Numbered from the stretch's first letter, positions 17,707-26,442 are shown. The stretch is 64,000 nucleotides of DNA from JAHJDS01 sp964569795 (GCA_964569795.1 CAZMVB010000003.1:62001-126000), one strand, 5' to 3'. Translations and numbers: made by a program. Notes: generated from the letters alone by a model not told the origin.

Positions 17707-18879
17707 ATGTACAATTTCGAATTGAGCGACGAGCGCCGGCAATTCCGGGACATGGCCCGGAAATTCGCCGAGAACGAGATCAAACCCTATAACGACAAGT
17801 TCGAGGATGACTGGAATACCCACGAGCACATGAGCCGGATCCTGGTCAAGGCGGCCGAACTGGGTTTCATGGGCCTGCCCCTTCCGGTCAAGTATGGCGG
17901 GACCGGGGCGGACGGCATGACGGTCATGGCCGTGATCGAGGAACTGGCCGCCGTGAACGGCGGGGCGGCCTGCGTGATCAGCGACACCTGGTTCGCCCAG
18001 ACGCCGATCATCATCGCCGCCGATGGCGAACAGCGGGAGCGTTTTTTGAGGCCCCTGGCCTCCAGGGAGCGACCCAACCTGGGGTGCATCTGCATGACCG
18101 AACCCGCCTCGGGCGCGGACATCGAGGACGGGCGACTGCGGCTGAGGACGGTCAAGACGATCGTCCACGAGGACGGCGACGACTACGTCATCAACGGCCG
18201 GAAGATCTGGCCGAGCAACGCCGGCATCGCCTCCCACTACGTGGTCGTGGCCACCATTGACCCGGCCCTGGAAGACAGGGGTTCGGCCATCCTGGTGGTG
18301 GAGCAGGACCGGCCGGGGCTCTCCTGGGGCAAGATAGAGCGGAAGATGGGCATGGCCGAGGACCAGAACCGCGAGGTCGTCTTCGATGATTGCCGGGTCC
18401 CTAAGGCCAATCTCCTGGGCCAGATCGGCGACGGCCACGCCATCCTCCAGAAGACGGTGGCCTACAATCGGCTGGGGGCCGGCATGATCTCGGTGGGCAT
18501 GGCCCGGGGGGCCTTTGAATACGCCCTGGCCTATTGCCGGACGCGGGTCGTGGGCGGCAAGCCCCTGATCAAACACAGCCTGATTTCAGCCATGTTCGCC
18601 GACATGGCCACCAAGATCGACGCGGCCCGGCTGCTGGTCTATCGGGCCTCGTGGTCCCTGCGGACCAAACAGCCCCACCGGGAACGCTACTCGAACATGG
18701 CCAAGGTTTACGGCTCCCGGATCGCCTCGGAGGTCGCCGCCAATTGCGTCCAGGTCATGGGTTCCTACGGCTACTCAAAGGAGTATCCGGTGGAGAAGTA
18801 CATGCGGGACGCCAAGATCGTGGAGATTTATCTCGGTCCCAACGAGATGGTGAGACAGCTCATCGGGGAGAGTCTATAG
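17707..18879 (+). CDS. Acyl-CoA dehydrogenase family protein lacking the usual catalytic glutamate
   Basis: 390 residues, normal length. Family signatures are CICMTEPASGAD for the FAD/substrate region, INGRKIWPSNAGIA, and the C-terminal helix with QVMGSYGYSKEYPVEKYMRDAKI. In most acyl-CoA dehydrogenases the catalytic base is the Glu of an IYEG motif; here the position reads IYLG (Leu376). The alternative base of the isovaleryl/long-chain type lies on an earlier helix, and the apparent equivalent here is Asn254 (VAYNRLG). The protein may therefore catalyse something other than a standard alpha,beta-desaturation, as known for 3-sulfinopropionyl-CoA desulfinase, or use another base. A CGGAGGG ribosome site precedes the ATG. 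Confidence 0.88.
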   Translation: MYNFELSDERRQFRDMARKFAENEIKPYNDKFEDDWNTHEHMSRILVKAAELGFMGLPLPVKYGGTGADGMTVMAVIEELAAVNGGAACVISDTWFAQTPIIIAADGEQRERFLRPLASRERPNLGCICMTEPASGADIEDGRLRLRTVKTIVHEDGDDYVINGRKIWPSNAGIASHYVVVATIDPALEDRGSAILVVEQDRPGLSWGKIERKMGMAEDQNREVVFDDCRVPKANLLGQIGDGHAILQKTVAYNRLGAGMISVGMARGAFEYALAYCRTRVVGGKPLIKHSLISAMFADMATKIDAARLLVYRASWSLRTKQPHRERYSNMAKVYGSRIASEVAANCVQVMGSYGYSKEYPVEKYMRDAKIVEIYLGPNEMVRQLIGESL

Positions 18880-19019
18880 CCGGTGACAGGGGCCCTTTGA
18901 ACCCGCACGGACGCCGGCCCTTGTCCAACCGGACAAAATCTCGAGGCGGGCCCGGCCCGCCGCGCACCCGAGGCACAGAAGTCAGCGCATCTGCTCTCTC
19001 ACCGGTCGCCGTTTGAACA

Positions 19020-19056
19020 AAACCCCGGCCCGGGTCTGGGACCCGGGCCGGGGTTT
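19020..19056. terminator. Bidirectional terminator with perfect 16-bp stem
   Basis: AAACCCCGGCCCGGGT (19020-19035) pairs perfectly with ACCCGGGCCGGGGTTT (19041-19056) around a 5-nt loop. A/T runs at both ends let it serve the plus-strand dehydrogenase and the convergent small lipoprotein gene. Confidence 0.8.
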
Positions 19057-19081
19057 CTGTCGAGGTGGTACTTCCAATTTC

Positions 19082-19252
19082 TTACGGGCCGCCCAGGTAC
19101 CCGTAGGGCCACGAGGTGGCGTCACACCCGTGCCGAAACTCCCAGCCGCATTTGGGCGTGGGCCCCCAGCTGTCCGGGTCGAAGACCCCGGCGCAGCCGG
19201 CCGCCCAAAGCAGCCCCGCCGTCACCAGGATCAAGGTGATCAACCGCTTCAT
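19082..19252 (-). CDS. Small lipoprotein
   Basis: 56 residues from the ATG at 19252, opening with MKRLITLILVTAGLLWAAGC, a lipoprotein signal with a lipobox ending AAGC. The short mature part is rich in Gly, Trp, Pro and Cys and matches no family I recognise. A GGGGTGAAGGC ribosome site supports this start over one 19 codons upstream. It is divergent from the mscS-type gene and ends at the shared terminator. Confidence 0.65.
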   Translation of the reverse strand: MKRLITLILVTAGLLWAAGCAGVFDPDSWGPTPKCGWEFRHGCDATSWPYGYLGGP

Positions 19253-19400
19253 GCCTTCACCCCAATTAAGGTTATGGCCTATTTTATCCGGGGCCCCAGG
19301 GGGCTGCAACTGGCCGCCTCGAACAATTGGTCCCGCCCGGCACCGGAGGGGGGCGCCGCCGCCGGGAAAACCCCGGCCTGGTCCTTGGTTGTCTTGTTAT

Positions 19401-19428
19401 TAGACTCCGCCCGTATTTCGATTATACT
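19401..19428 (+). promoter_or_regulatory. Possible sigma70 promoter of the MscS-type gene
   Basis: TAGACT (19401-19406) and TATACT (19423-19428) are spaced by 16 bp, followed by an A-run, about 113 bp before the channel gene. The -35 is weak. Confidence 0.3.
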
Positions 19429-19541
19429 AAAAAAACGCCGGCAACAAACCCGGGCGTTTGATTGGCGCCCGAGACAATCACCCCTTTCTCCCGAAGGCCG
19501 GACCTTCGGACGAACCAGGGAGACCCCCGGGAGGCAGAGGC

Positions 19542-20360
19542 ATGACTCAATTATGGATTAACGTCAAACAATGGATCGCCCTCTACGGCCTGCAGGTGAT
19601 CGGGGCGGTGGCCATCCTGGTGCTGGGGATCATCGCCGCCAGAATAATCACCGGCGTCGTCAGGCGGGTGCTGAACCGGGCCAAGGTGGACGCCACCCTG
19701 GTCTCCTTTTTGGGCCACGTCGTCCACTTCCTGCTGGTGGTAGTGGTGGTCATGGCCGCCCTGAACCAGGTCGGCTTTCAGACGACCTCGCTCATCGCCT
19801 TGTTGGGCGCCCTCGGTCTGGCCGCCGGCCTGGCCGTCCGGGGGCACATCGCCAGCCTGACCGCCGGCGCCTTGATCCTGTTCACCCGTCCCTTCCGGGC
19901 CGGTGACTACATCGAGGTGGCCGGGGCCGCGGGCACGGTCGAGGCGATCACCCTCCTGAGCACCCAGCTCAAGACCGTGGACGGCAAGCTGGTCTTCCTG
20001 CCCAACACCAAGGTCTTCAGCGACAAGCTGACCAATTTCTCGGTCAAACCGATCCGCCGCATCGACCTGGTGTTCGACGTCGGGTACCAGGACGACCTGG
20101 CCCAGGCCAAGCAGATTCTGCAGACCGTGATCACGGCCGACGACCGGGTGCTGAACGACCCGGCCCCCAAGTACATGGTCCTGGAACTGGCCGAAAGCAG
20201 CGTCAAAGTGGGCGCCAGGCCGTGGGTTAAACGGGAGGACTATTGGGATACCTGGTGGGACCTGACGGAGAGGGTCAAACAGGCCTTTGACCAGACGGGG
20301 GTCACCATTCCCTACCCCCAGCGGGACCTTCACCTCAAGACCCGGGCCATCGCCAGTTAG
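19542..20360 (+). CDS. mscS: Small-conductance mechanosensitive channel (MscS family)
   Basis: 272 residues, close to E. coli MscS. Three membrane helices occupy about 10-115. The pore helix is rich in Gly and Ala (ALLGALGLAAGLAVRGHIASL), and the vestibule contains FRAGDYIEVAGAAGTVEAI and FLPNTKVFSDKLTNFS. It releases solutes on hypo-osmotic shock. The ATG at 19542 follows GGGAGGCAGAGG; an upstream in-frame ATG would add 28 residues of Pro/Gly-rich sequence. Confidence 0.93.
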   Translation: MTQLWINVKQWIALYGLQVIGAVAILVLGIIAARIITGVVRRVLNRAKVDATLVSFLGHVVHFLLVVVVVMAALNQVGFQTTSLIALLGALGLAAGLAVRGHIASLTAGALILFTRPFRAGDYIEVAGAAGTVEAITLLSTQLKTVDGKLVFLPNTKVFSDKLTNFSVKPIRRIDLVFDVGYQDDLAQAKQILQTVITADDRVLNDPAPKYMVLELAESSVKVGARPWVKREDYWDTWWDLTERVKQAFDQTGVTIPYPQRDLHLKTRAIAS

Positions 20361-20498
20361 GCGGTCCGGGTCGGCCGGTCCGCCCCGGGGACTTCCCGAA
20401 AGGCTTGACGTCCGCCCCGGGTAGTGATTACGGTGGATTGCATACAACACGCCTGGAGGCCGCCGGCCCCGGGCCCAGGACGTCACCACGAGGAGCCC

Positions 20499-22166
20499 AT
20501 GACCATCGACCACACCATTCAGCGCACCCCTTCGGCTTACGGCTATCCGCTGCTGATCAAGCAGCTGCTCCACACCCCGCGGTACTTTGACCCGGACCAG
20601 GAGATCGTCTATCGCGATCTGTGGCGCTACACCTACCGGGACTTCTTCGAGCGCCTGGACCGCCTGGCCGGGGCCCTGACCTCCCTGGGGGTGGGGCCGG
20701 GCGACACGGTGGCCGTCCTGGACTGGGATTCGCCCCGCTATCTGGAGTGCTTTTTCGCCGTGCCCATGCTCGGGGCGGTCCTGCACACGGTCAACATCCG
20801 CCTCTCCCCGGAACAGATCCTGTACACCATGAACCACGCCGAGGACAAGGTCGTCCTGGTCCACGACGATTTCCTGGAAGTCGTCGAGGAGATCGCCCCC
20901 CGGCTGAAGACGGTCGAGACCTATATCCGCCTGACCGACGAGAAGTCGCCGCCCGCGACCACCCTGCCCCTGGCGGGCGAGTACGAGGAGATGCTGGCCC
21001 GGGAGCCGGTCGGTTTCGAGTTCCCCGAGTTCGACGAGGACACCCGGGCGACCATCTTCTACACCACCGGCACCACCGGCGATCCCAAGGGGGTCTGCTA
21101 CAGCCACCGCCAACTGGTCCTGCACACCCTGGGCGTGGGCTGGTCCCTGAGCGGCTTTAATGAGCCGGCCCTGAGGAGCGGCGACGTTTACCTGCCCCTG
21201 ACGCCCATGTTCCACGTTCACGCCTGGGGGGTCCCCTACGTGGCCACGGTGCTGGGCGTGAAGCAGGTCTATCCCGGGCGGTTCGACCCGGAGCGCGTCC
21301 TCCGTCTGGTGGAGCGGGAAAGGGTGACCTATTCCCACTGCGTGCCCACCATCCTGCACAAGGTCATCACCCATCCGGCGGTGGGGCGCCACGATCTGGG
21401 GTCCTGGCAGGTCAACGTCGGCGGGGCGGCCTTTCCCCGGGGCCTGGCCCAGGCGGCCCTGGACCTGGGGCTGAGGGTCTTCGCCGGCTACGGCATGTCC
21501 GAGACCTGTCCCGTCCTGACGGCCGCGGTCATGAAACCGCGCATGCTGGACTGGGACATGGAGCGGCAGCTGGATTTCAAGCTCAAGACCGGTTTTCCCG
21601 TGCCCCTGGTCGATCTGAAGGTGGTGGACCCCGACGGCCGGGCCGTGCCCCGGGACGGACAGAGCACCGGCGAGATCGTGGTCCGGTCGCCGTGGCTGAC
21701 CCAGGGCTACTTCAAGGAGCCCGCCAAATCAGAGGAACTGTGGGCCGGCGGCTGGCTGCACACCGGCGACGTGGCCCAGATCGATCCCGAGGGCTACGTC
21801 CAGATCACCGACCGCCTCAAAGACGTGATCAAGAGCGGCGGGGAATGGATCTCGTCGCTGGACCTGGAGGACCTGATCAGCCGTCACGAGGCCGTGTCCC
21901 AGGCGGCGGTCGTCGGGATTCCGGACCAGACCTGGGGCGAGCGGCCCCTGGCCCTGGTCGTCCTCCACGAGAATTTCCAGGGCCGGGTGACCGGCCAGGA
22001 GATTCAAAAATATTTGGGACAGTTCGTCGAGGCCGGCCGCCTGTCCAAATGGGCGGTGCCCCAGTCGGTCCTGCTGGTGGACGAGATACCCAAGACCAGC
22101 GTCGGCAAGATCGACAAGAAGCGGATCCGGCTGGATCTGAATGGCAACAAAACGGCGGCCGAGTGA
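20499..22166 (+). CDS. AMP-forming fatty acyl-CoA ligase
   Basis: 555 residues of the class I adenylate-forming family. Motifs are the P-loop-like YTTGTTGDPKG, the GYGMSETCP substrate/AMP segment, GWLHTGDVA, the hinge ITDRLKDVIKSGGEWIS and the catalytic Lys region KTSVGKIDKK. It activates a carboxylic acid, probably medium or long chain, with ATP and CoA. The start at 20499 has GAGGAGCCC immediately upstream; a start at 20424 would add a 25-residue Pro/His-rich tail. Its stop codon lies inside the hairpin that terminates the opposite-strand RNA gene. Confidence 0.92.
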   Translation: MTIDHTIQRTPSAYGYPLLIKQLLHTPRYFDPDQEIVYRDLWRYTYRDFFERLDRLAGALTSLGVGPGDTVAVLDWDSPRYLECFFAVPMLGAVLHTVNIRLSPEQILYTMNHAEDKVVLVHDDFLEVVEEIAPRLKTVETYIRLTDEKSPPATTLPLAGEYEEMLAREPVGFEFPEFDEDTRATIFYTTGTTGDPKGVCYSHRQLVLHTLGVGWSLSGFNEPALRSGDVYLPLTPMFHVHAWGVPYVATVLGVKQVYPGRFDPERVLRLVERERVTYSHCVPTILHKVITHPAVGRHDLGSWQVNVGGAAFPRGLAQAALDLGLRVFAGYGMSETCPVLTAAVMKPRMLDWDMERQLDFKLKTGFPVPLVDLKVVDPDGRAVPRDGQSTGEIVVRSPWLTQGYFKEPAKSEELWAGGWLHTGDVAQIDPEGYVQITDRLKDVIKSGGEWISSLDLEDLISRHEAVSQAAVVGIPDQTWGERPLALVVLHENFQGRVTGQEIQKYLGQFVEAGRLSKWAVPQSVLLVDEIPKTSVGKIDKKRIRLDLNGNKTAAE

Positions 22167-22184
22167 TACCGTACTCGGCCGCCG
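22153..22184 (-). terminator. Terminator of the minus-strand tmRNA/tRNA-like gene
   Basis: CGGCGGCCGAGT (22153-22164) pairs perfectly with ACTCGGCCGCCG (22173-22184). Read on the minus strand, the stem starts just after the CCA end of the RNA and is followed by TTTTGTTG, a strong intrinsic terminator. The T-run is absent on the plus strand. Confidence 0.75.
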
Positions 22185-22189
22185 GAAAA

Positions 22190-22238
22190 TGGTGGAGTCG
22201 GCGGGAATTGAACCCGGGTCTATGTCCACAACTAATTG
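22190..22238 (-). ncRNA. 3' end of a tmRNA- or tRNA-like gene (fragment)
   Basis: On the minus strand the sequence reads ...TTGTGGACATAG, then a T-arm (GGGTTCAATTCCC), then CGACTCC-ACCA. The acceptor strand would pair with GGGGTCG including a G-U pair at position 3-70, the alanine identity element found in tRNA-Ala and tmRNA. GTGGAC just before the T-arm is typical of tmRNA. No matching 5' acceptor strand or ALAA tag reading frame is found in the following 400 bp, so only the 3' end and its terminator remain here. A 3' end of this kind is a classic integrase attachment site. Confidence 0.55.
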
Positions 22239-22314
22239 ATCTTAAATAGAATAAAATTAGCTGAAATCGGGTTTTCCCACCCTCTTCCCCCCGCCTGTGC
22301 TTGTCCCGAGGTCC

Positions 22315-22407
22315 AGAAAGGTTGATTAATACCCCCGGTGTAGGGTCCCGGGGCCGGCCTATAACCCCACTCGGGTTGCAATGTTGTGGACGACCAGTTT
22401 GCCCATG
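22315..22407 (+). repeat. Island-end repeat, left copy
   Basis: Begins AGAAAGGTTGATT and ends CAGTTTGCCCATG, with a C/G-rich middle containing CCCCACT. A copy with the same ends, the same length and a similar middle lies in direct orientation at 62942-63034, about 40.6 kb away. The middle is only moderately conserved. Confidence 0.45.
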
Positions 22408-22500
22408 AGCAAGCCGAAGCTCAATTTCGAGACCCTCAAGGAGAGTTCATGTGAGCATCAGAGGACCTTGACCCGACCTGGGCCTCGGAGCTTCAGGGGA

Positions 22501-22660
22501 GTGGACCACTATCTTGACTTTTCGGGAGGGAGCGGGAATCAAGGGAGGTGGCCCATAACTCCAGACCGCACAACTCCCTGGGTTGCCGGCCACCGGCCCC
22601 GGAGGCCGTCTTGCCGGCCGGTTCTGGCCCGATACCTCCCTGGACCATAGCGCCAGGGAC
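22501..22660 (+). repeat. Dispersed repeat, right-end type with ~150-bp tail
   Basis: Starts GTGGACCACTAT, then TTGACTTTT. The tail includes a GGCCACCGGCCCCGGAGGCCG-like palindrome and a CTGGACCATAGCGC end. The same core plus a related tail is at 36551-36710; the core with a different tail is at 28665 and 58842. Confidence 0.6.
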
Positions 22661-22724
22661 AATCAATCAAGCTCTAACTCAAAGGGTGGTACATTATATG
22701 GGGGCAGGTCAGTGTCGGCGAAGA

Positions 22725-24140
22725 TCAATGAATAGGTCTGCCTGCCGAGCCTGCTCTCCATTTCTGGTTAAGCAGAAAATGGGCCTTCAGGGTCTGGGCG
22801 ATGAACTCTTTGTTCTGTTGACAAAACGGTTTGAAAACAGAGCCTTTGTGTAGTCTTGCCTGGCTGAGGCATCCGCCGCCGCAGTAAAGCGCCACGGAGC
22901 ATTTCAAACACTGGGGGAGATTTAAGACATGCCTTTGGTTGTATGTTTCTTTCAGTTTGAAATATCTCACTTCCCCGTGGGAAAGGTTCGCTATTCTCCT
23001 AGACTTATTTCCTGCTTCTTCGTAACAATCATAGATGTCACCTAGCGAGTCCACCACTCGAATTACATCAGCACCGGCTGAACAGAATCGTGTTCGCAAG
23101 CTGTTTTTCATGGAGCCTGTATCTATCATCCCTTGAAGGTTGCGGGCAAATTGGCATGGAGGATTCTTTTGTATAAACGATACGTGTTGAAAAAACTCTG
23201 AAAAATCTTCCTGGTAGGATGGGGAGAGACCAGTGTCATCAATAGAGCTTATGGGAGCAAAATAGGCATAAACATGGTCATTTCCCAGAATTTTTTTTTG
23301 CTCAAGAAACTCCACCAATTCGTGGATGGACTCCAGTCCTTCAGGATGAAGATGAATGCGAATGGTGACTTGGGATTTCACCTTGATCAATTGGCGGATT
23401 GAGCCTATTATCTCAGTGAATGTGGGAGTGCCGAGTCTGGTAATTCTGGTCTTATCGTGAAACGCTTGTCCTCCATCTAACGTTACCTGCACACTGTTAA
23501 TTTTTCCCCTTTCCGGACCTATCAAGTCCAGCATGTGGGGCAACATCAGCGTGTTGCTGGAAGTTGAGACAACAATCCCGTACTTTTTCGCATAACGCAA
23601 TATCCTCTCTATGGACCGCCGGTTGCCGGGCAACAGCGGTTCTCCCCCGAAGAGCCGGAACTCCATGCGTTTCTTGTGGAACCCAGGAAAAAGCTTGTCC
23701 AGATACAATCCAAAAAAATCATCCAGGAACCCCACATCCATGGAGGGAATCTCTGTATTATTTCGCAGTATGTGCTGATAGCAGTAAGTGCAGGAAAGGT
23801 TGCATTGGTAGGTCAGGATGAAAGCTACGACCTTATTGGCGTTTTTCCTCTGGCTGTAGGCTAGGTTATGTTGCAAGACCTGTTCTGCCAGTCTCCTGAA
23901 CTCTTCCTGCTCACGCCTTATGGTCAATTTTGTCAGGTGCCCTCGGTTGAGAAGATGCCGCACTTCGTCCTGGGAAAGAAAGGAAAAATTACGCCAAGCG
24001 GTGCTGCTTAGCAATTGGGTGGCCACATCGGAGGGAACCAGATCCACCCGCGAGGTAAAACCGTTATAAAGCAAAGAAGAACCTTCCCCCACCTCTACGC
24101 CATTGATATAACTACTGGTTCTAAAATTTTCTTTTGGCAT
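22725..24140 (-). CDS. Radical SAM/SPASM peptide maturase 1
   Basis: 471 residues. The N-terminal ~95 residues form a domain with VGEGSSLLYNG that recurs in the two paralogues and probably recognises the leader peptide. The radical SAM core has C113-x3-C117-x2-C120 and GGEPLLPGN. The C-terminal SPASM domain offers Cys353, Cys372, Cys411, Cys414, Cys420, Cys424 and Cys440 (CLKCSVALYCGGGC), enough for two auxiliary [4Fe-4S] clusters. Such enzymes make thioether or carbon-carbon cross-links in ribosomal peptides. It is the last gene of a minus-strand set: maturase 3, two precursors, maturase 2, then this gene 26 bp on. The start ATG at 24140 has only a weak ribosome site. The exact linkage formed is unknown. 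Confidence 0.88.
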   Translation of the reverse strand: MPKENFRTSSYINGVEVGEGSSLLYNGFTSRVDLVPSDVATQLLSSTAWRNFSFLSQDEVRHLLNRGHLTKLTIRREQEEFRRLAEQVLQHNLAYSQRKNANKVVAFILTYQCNLSCTYCYQHILRNNTEIPSMDVGFLDDFFGLYLDKLFPGFHKKRMEFRLFGGEPLLPGNRRSIERILRYAKKYGIVVSTSSNTLMLPHMLDLIGPERGKINSVQVTLDGGQAFHDKTRITRLGTPTFTEIIGSIRQLIKVKSQVTIRIHLHPEGLESIHELVEFLEQKKILGNDHVYAYFAPISSIDDTGLSPSYQEDFSEFFQHVSFIQKNPPCQFARNLQGMIDTGSMKNSLRTRFCSAGADVIRVVDSLGDIYDCYEEAGNKSRRIANLSHGEVRYFKLKETYNQRHVLNLPQCLKCSVALYCGGGCLSQARLHKGSVFKPFCQQNKEFIAQTLKAHFLLNQKWRAGSAGRPIH

Positions 24141-24166
24141 TTTAGCCTGTCACCGGTTCAAGTTAC

Positions 24167-25543
24167 TTATGCAGTGCCATTCTTCAGAAGATAGTATGAC
24201 TTCAGCGTCAAGGCAATGAAATCCTTGGCCTGAAGACAAAACGAGCTTGCCGGAGATATATTTTCTGATTTCAATCTGTTGCTACAACCTCCGCCACAGT
24301 AGAACGCAATGGAACATTGCAGACATTGCGGTTTATCGCGGAGATATGGTTTGTTGTGAGCCTCGTCCCGTGAAACGTATTTTACCTCCCCATCCGCCAG
24401 GGTGGCTATCCGTCTTTCCCTGCGGCCGGCGTCGTCAATACATTCGTAAACGTCTCCCAGGGTGTCAACAACGCAATGCAAGCCGGCGACGCAGAGATTG
24501 CAGTGTTTTCGGAGCGGCCGCTCGGCCGCGGCTTGCAGGTCAATGATTTGCTTCAAGAAAGTGAAATGCGCGGTGGGAGGGGTGTGCTGCTTGCAGGCAA
24601 CCTTGTGGAATAAACTGGAAAATAGTGAGTCCCCCCCTGCGGAAATGAACTCGGTGTGTATATCTTCCGTGGACCAGAAGTAAACCTTTACCCGATCATC
24701 TCCCAAGATTTGCTTTTGATCGAGATAGTCCACCAAGGCACGCGCGGCTTCAACCCTGGCCGGATGAAGGTGAATGCGGATTACGGTGTTAGCCCCAGCC
24801 AGCATCACTTTGTTAACCGCCAACAGTGTCTGTTCAAAGGTGGGCCCACCGGATGGAGAAACTCTTTTGGTGTCATGAAACATGCGGTCCCCATCCAAGG
24901 TTACCTGCACATTATTGATTTTCCCCTTTTCCGGACCTATCAAATCCAGCATTTGCGGCAGCAGCACCGCGTTGGTCACTGTAGCTACTATTATCCCGTG
25001 CTCCTTGGCAAAACGCAGAATTTTTTCTATTGCCCTGCGATTTCCATGCAGTAGAGGCTCCCCACCATAAAGAAGAAAGGTCAGATCCCTGGCTGGTTGG
25101 CCGGGCATCAGTTTGGCAAGATAGATGCGGAAGAAATCATCCAGAAACGCCTCACTCATTGGGGAAAGGCTGGTGCTCTTCCTCACGTCCTTCTGGTAGC
25201 AGTAGTCACAGGCAAGGTTGCATTGATAGGTGAGGACAAAAGTTATCGCTTTCTCGAGGACGGGTCGCCGCTTAAGCTCAGCACCCCTATCGGTGATGGC
25301 GTTGGCCACTTTCCTCAGGGCCTCCTGCTCGCCGGCCACGGACAGCTCTGTGATATGCCCCCTCTTCAGGAGATATTCTTTTTCCGCCGGCCTGAGGAAA
25401 GACAAGTCCCCACTCTCCCCACATGAAGCCAATTCTTCGGCCATCGGCGAAGGCACCAAGTCGATACACATGGAAAAACCGTTGTACAGCAGGGAGTTCC
25501 CGTCGCCGATTTCCACCGCGTTAAAATAGCAACTGGGCCTCAT
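24167..25543 (-). CDS. Radical SAM/SPASM peptide maturase 2
   Basis: 458 residues from the ATG at 25543, which follows GTGGAGGCCGAAA; an upstream in-frame start at 25708 runs into the duplicated non-coding repeat and is rejected. The N-terminal domain reads FNAVEIGDGNSLLYNG. The cluster motif is C108-x3-C112-x2-C115 with YGGEPLLHGN, and the SPASM region has CLQCSIAFYCGGGC plus further Cys at 348, 351, 357, 368 and 436. The radical core follows the same plan as its neighbours. Together with the precursor peptides immediately upstream it forms a RiPP-type cluster. Confidence 0.87.
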   Translation of the reverse strand: MRPSCYFNAVEIGDGNSLLYNGFSMCIDLVPSPMAEELASCGESGDLSFLRPAEKEYLLKRGHITELSVAGEQEALRKVANAITDRGAELKRRPVLEKAITFVLTYQCNLACDYCYQKDVRKSTSLSPMSEAFLDDFFRIYLAKLMPGQPARDLTFLLYGGEPLLHGNRRAIEKILRFAKEHGIIVATVTNAVLLPQMLDLIGPEKGKINNVQVTLDGDRMFHDTKRVSPSGGPTFEQTLLAVNKVMLAGANTVIRIHLHPARVEAARALVDYLDQKQILGDDRVKVYFWSTEDIHTEFISAGGDSLFSSLFHKVACKQHTPPTAHFTFLKQIIDLQAAAERPLRKHCNLCVAGLHCVVDTLGDVYECIDDAGRRERRIATLADGEVKYVSRDEAHNKPYLRDKPQCLQCSIAFYCGGGCSNRLKSENISPASSFCLQAKDFIALTLKSYYLLKNGTA

Positions 25544-25828
25544 TTTCGGCCTCCACGTGTCAAACCGGGAATGGTTACGATCTAATTCCCCTGCGGGCCA
25601 GGAAAGGGGTGTTCCGGGGCTTAATTCCACATACCTCAGACCGGGCTGATTCCGAGGGGGAGTGCACGGCTGCGCCGCCACTCGGCCAGACCTTCCCCCT
25701 TGCGCCAAGCGGCCGGAGCGCAGTTCTCCCTATCGCCAGGACGAGCACTCAGGGCCAGGGCGGAACCGGGTACCAGCCCGCCCGGCCTTATGACATCGCC
25801 TCATTCCCTCGCGGCCGAAGCGGTTAAC

Positions 25829-26023
25829 CTAACCGCGAACCGCCGCGCATGCCCAATAACTGCAATCAAAGAATTGCTGAGTCTGATTGTCGGCTCCTGT
25901 GGAATCTTGCGGCAAGGAACCATAATCCAGTCCGTTTGGTTCCGAAGTCATGTTCACAGGCATGATTCTACCGATTTTCGGCCGAGTCTGCGAAGCCTCC
26001 GAAACCTGCTTGTTGATGTCCAT
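25829..26023 (-). CDS. Putative RiPP precursor peptide, copy 1
   Basis: 64 residues from the ATG at 26023, preceded by CGGAGAGCAAAC. A hydrophilic leader (starting MDINKQVSEASQ, with KIGRIMPVNM) leads to a C-terminal core FFDCSYWACAAVRG. Cys54 and Cys59 enclose Tyr56-Trp57, and Phe51-Phe52 lie just before. This polar leader plus a short Cys/aromatic tail, beside radical SAM/SPASM genes, is the layout of a RiPP precursor. Residues Cys, Trp, Tyr, Phe and Asp in the core are possible sites for thioether or cyclophane cross-links; the real chemistry is not visible from sequence. An in-frame ATG ten codons earlier lacks a ribosome site. Confidence 0.75.
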   Translation of the reverse strand: MDINKQVSEASQTRPKIGRIMPVNMTSEPNGLDYGSLPQDSTGADNQTQQFFDCSYWACAAVRG

Positions 26024-26230
26024 GTTTGCTCTCCGTTCGTTTATGGGGAACATAGGTTAGTTCACGGCTGCGCCGCCGCTCGGGCGGACCTTCTCCCTTG
26101 CGCCAAGCGGCCGGAGCGCAGTTCTTTCTCCCGCCAGGATAAGCACACAGGGCCAGGGCGGAACCGGGTACCAGCCCGCCCGGCCTCATGACATCGCCTC
26201 ACCTTTTCCCTCGCGGCCAAAGCGGTTAAC

Positions 26231-26425
26231 CTAATCGCGAACCGCGTCGCATGCCCAATAATTGCAATCAAAGAATTGCTGAGTCTGATTGTCGGCTCCT
26301 GTGGAATCTTGCAGCAAGGATTCATAGTACAGTCCGTTTGGTTCCGAAGGCATGTTCACAGGCATGATTCTACCGATTTTCGGCCGAGTCTGCGAAGCCT
26401 CCGAAACCTGCTTGTTGATGTCCAT
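26231..26425 (-). CDS. Putative RiPP precursor peptide, copy 2
   Basis: 64-residue twin of the gene 402 bp further on. It has the same leader and core FFDCNYWACDAVRD. By eye the two differ at seven positions: 26, 33, 35, 38, 55, 60 and 64. Three of these lie in the 14-residue core and none touches Cys54, Cys59, Tyr56, Trp57 or the Phe pair, so the putative modified residues are fixed while their neighbours vary. It starts 18 bp after the stop of maturase 3, with the same CGGAGAGCAAAC ribosome site. Confidence 0.78.
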   Translation of the reverse strand: MDINKQVSEASQTRPKIGRIMPVNMPSEPNGLYYESLLQDSTGADNQTQQFFDCNYWACDAVRD

Positions 26426-26442
26426 GTTTGCTCTCCGTTCGT

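Larger units (their letters stand above)
22167..22724. other. Left boundary region of the accessory island, no gene
   Basis: This 558-bp gap holds, in order, the RNA terminator, the tmRNA/tRNA-like 3' end, a 93-bp repeat also found at the right end of the island (22315) and a repeat tail starting at 22501. Short open frames here have no recognisable features. Confidence 0.6.

Noticed and set aside
18534..19016. A plus-strand gene overlapping the end of the acyl-CoA dehydrogenase
   Set aside because: It is an out-of-frame shadow of the dehydrogenase with Gly/Arg-rich composition and no motif.
22190..22560. A complete tmRNA on the minus strand
   Set aside because: No GGGGTCG-type 5' acceptor strand and no ALAA tag codons could be found within about 400 bp of the 3' end.
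25544..25708. An N-terminal extension of maturase 2
   Set aside because: The extra 55 residues overlap the non-coding part of the tandem duplication and lack counterparts in the paralogues; a good ribosome site lies at the shorter start.
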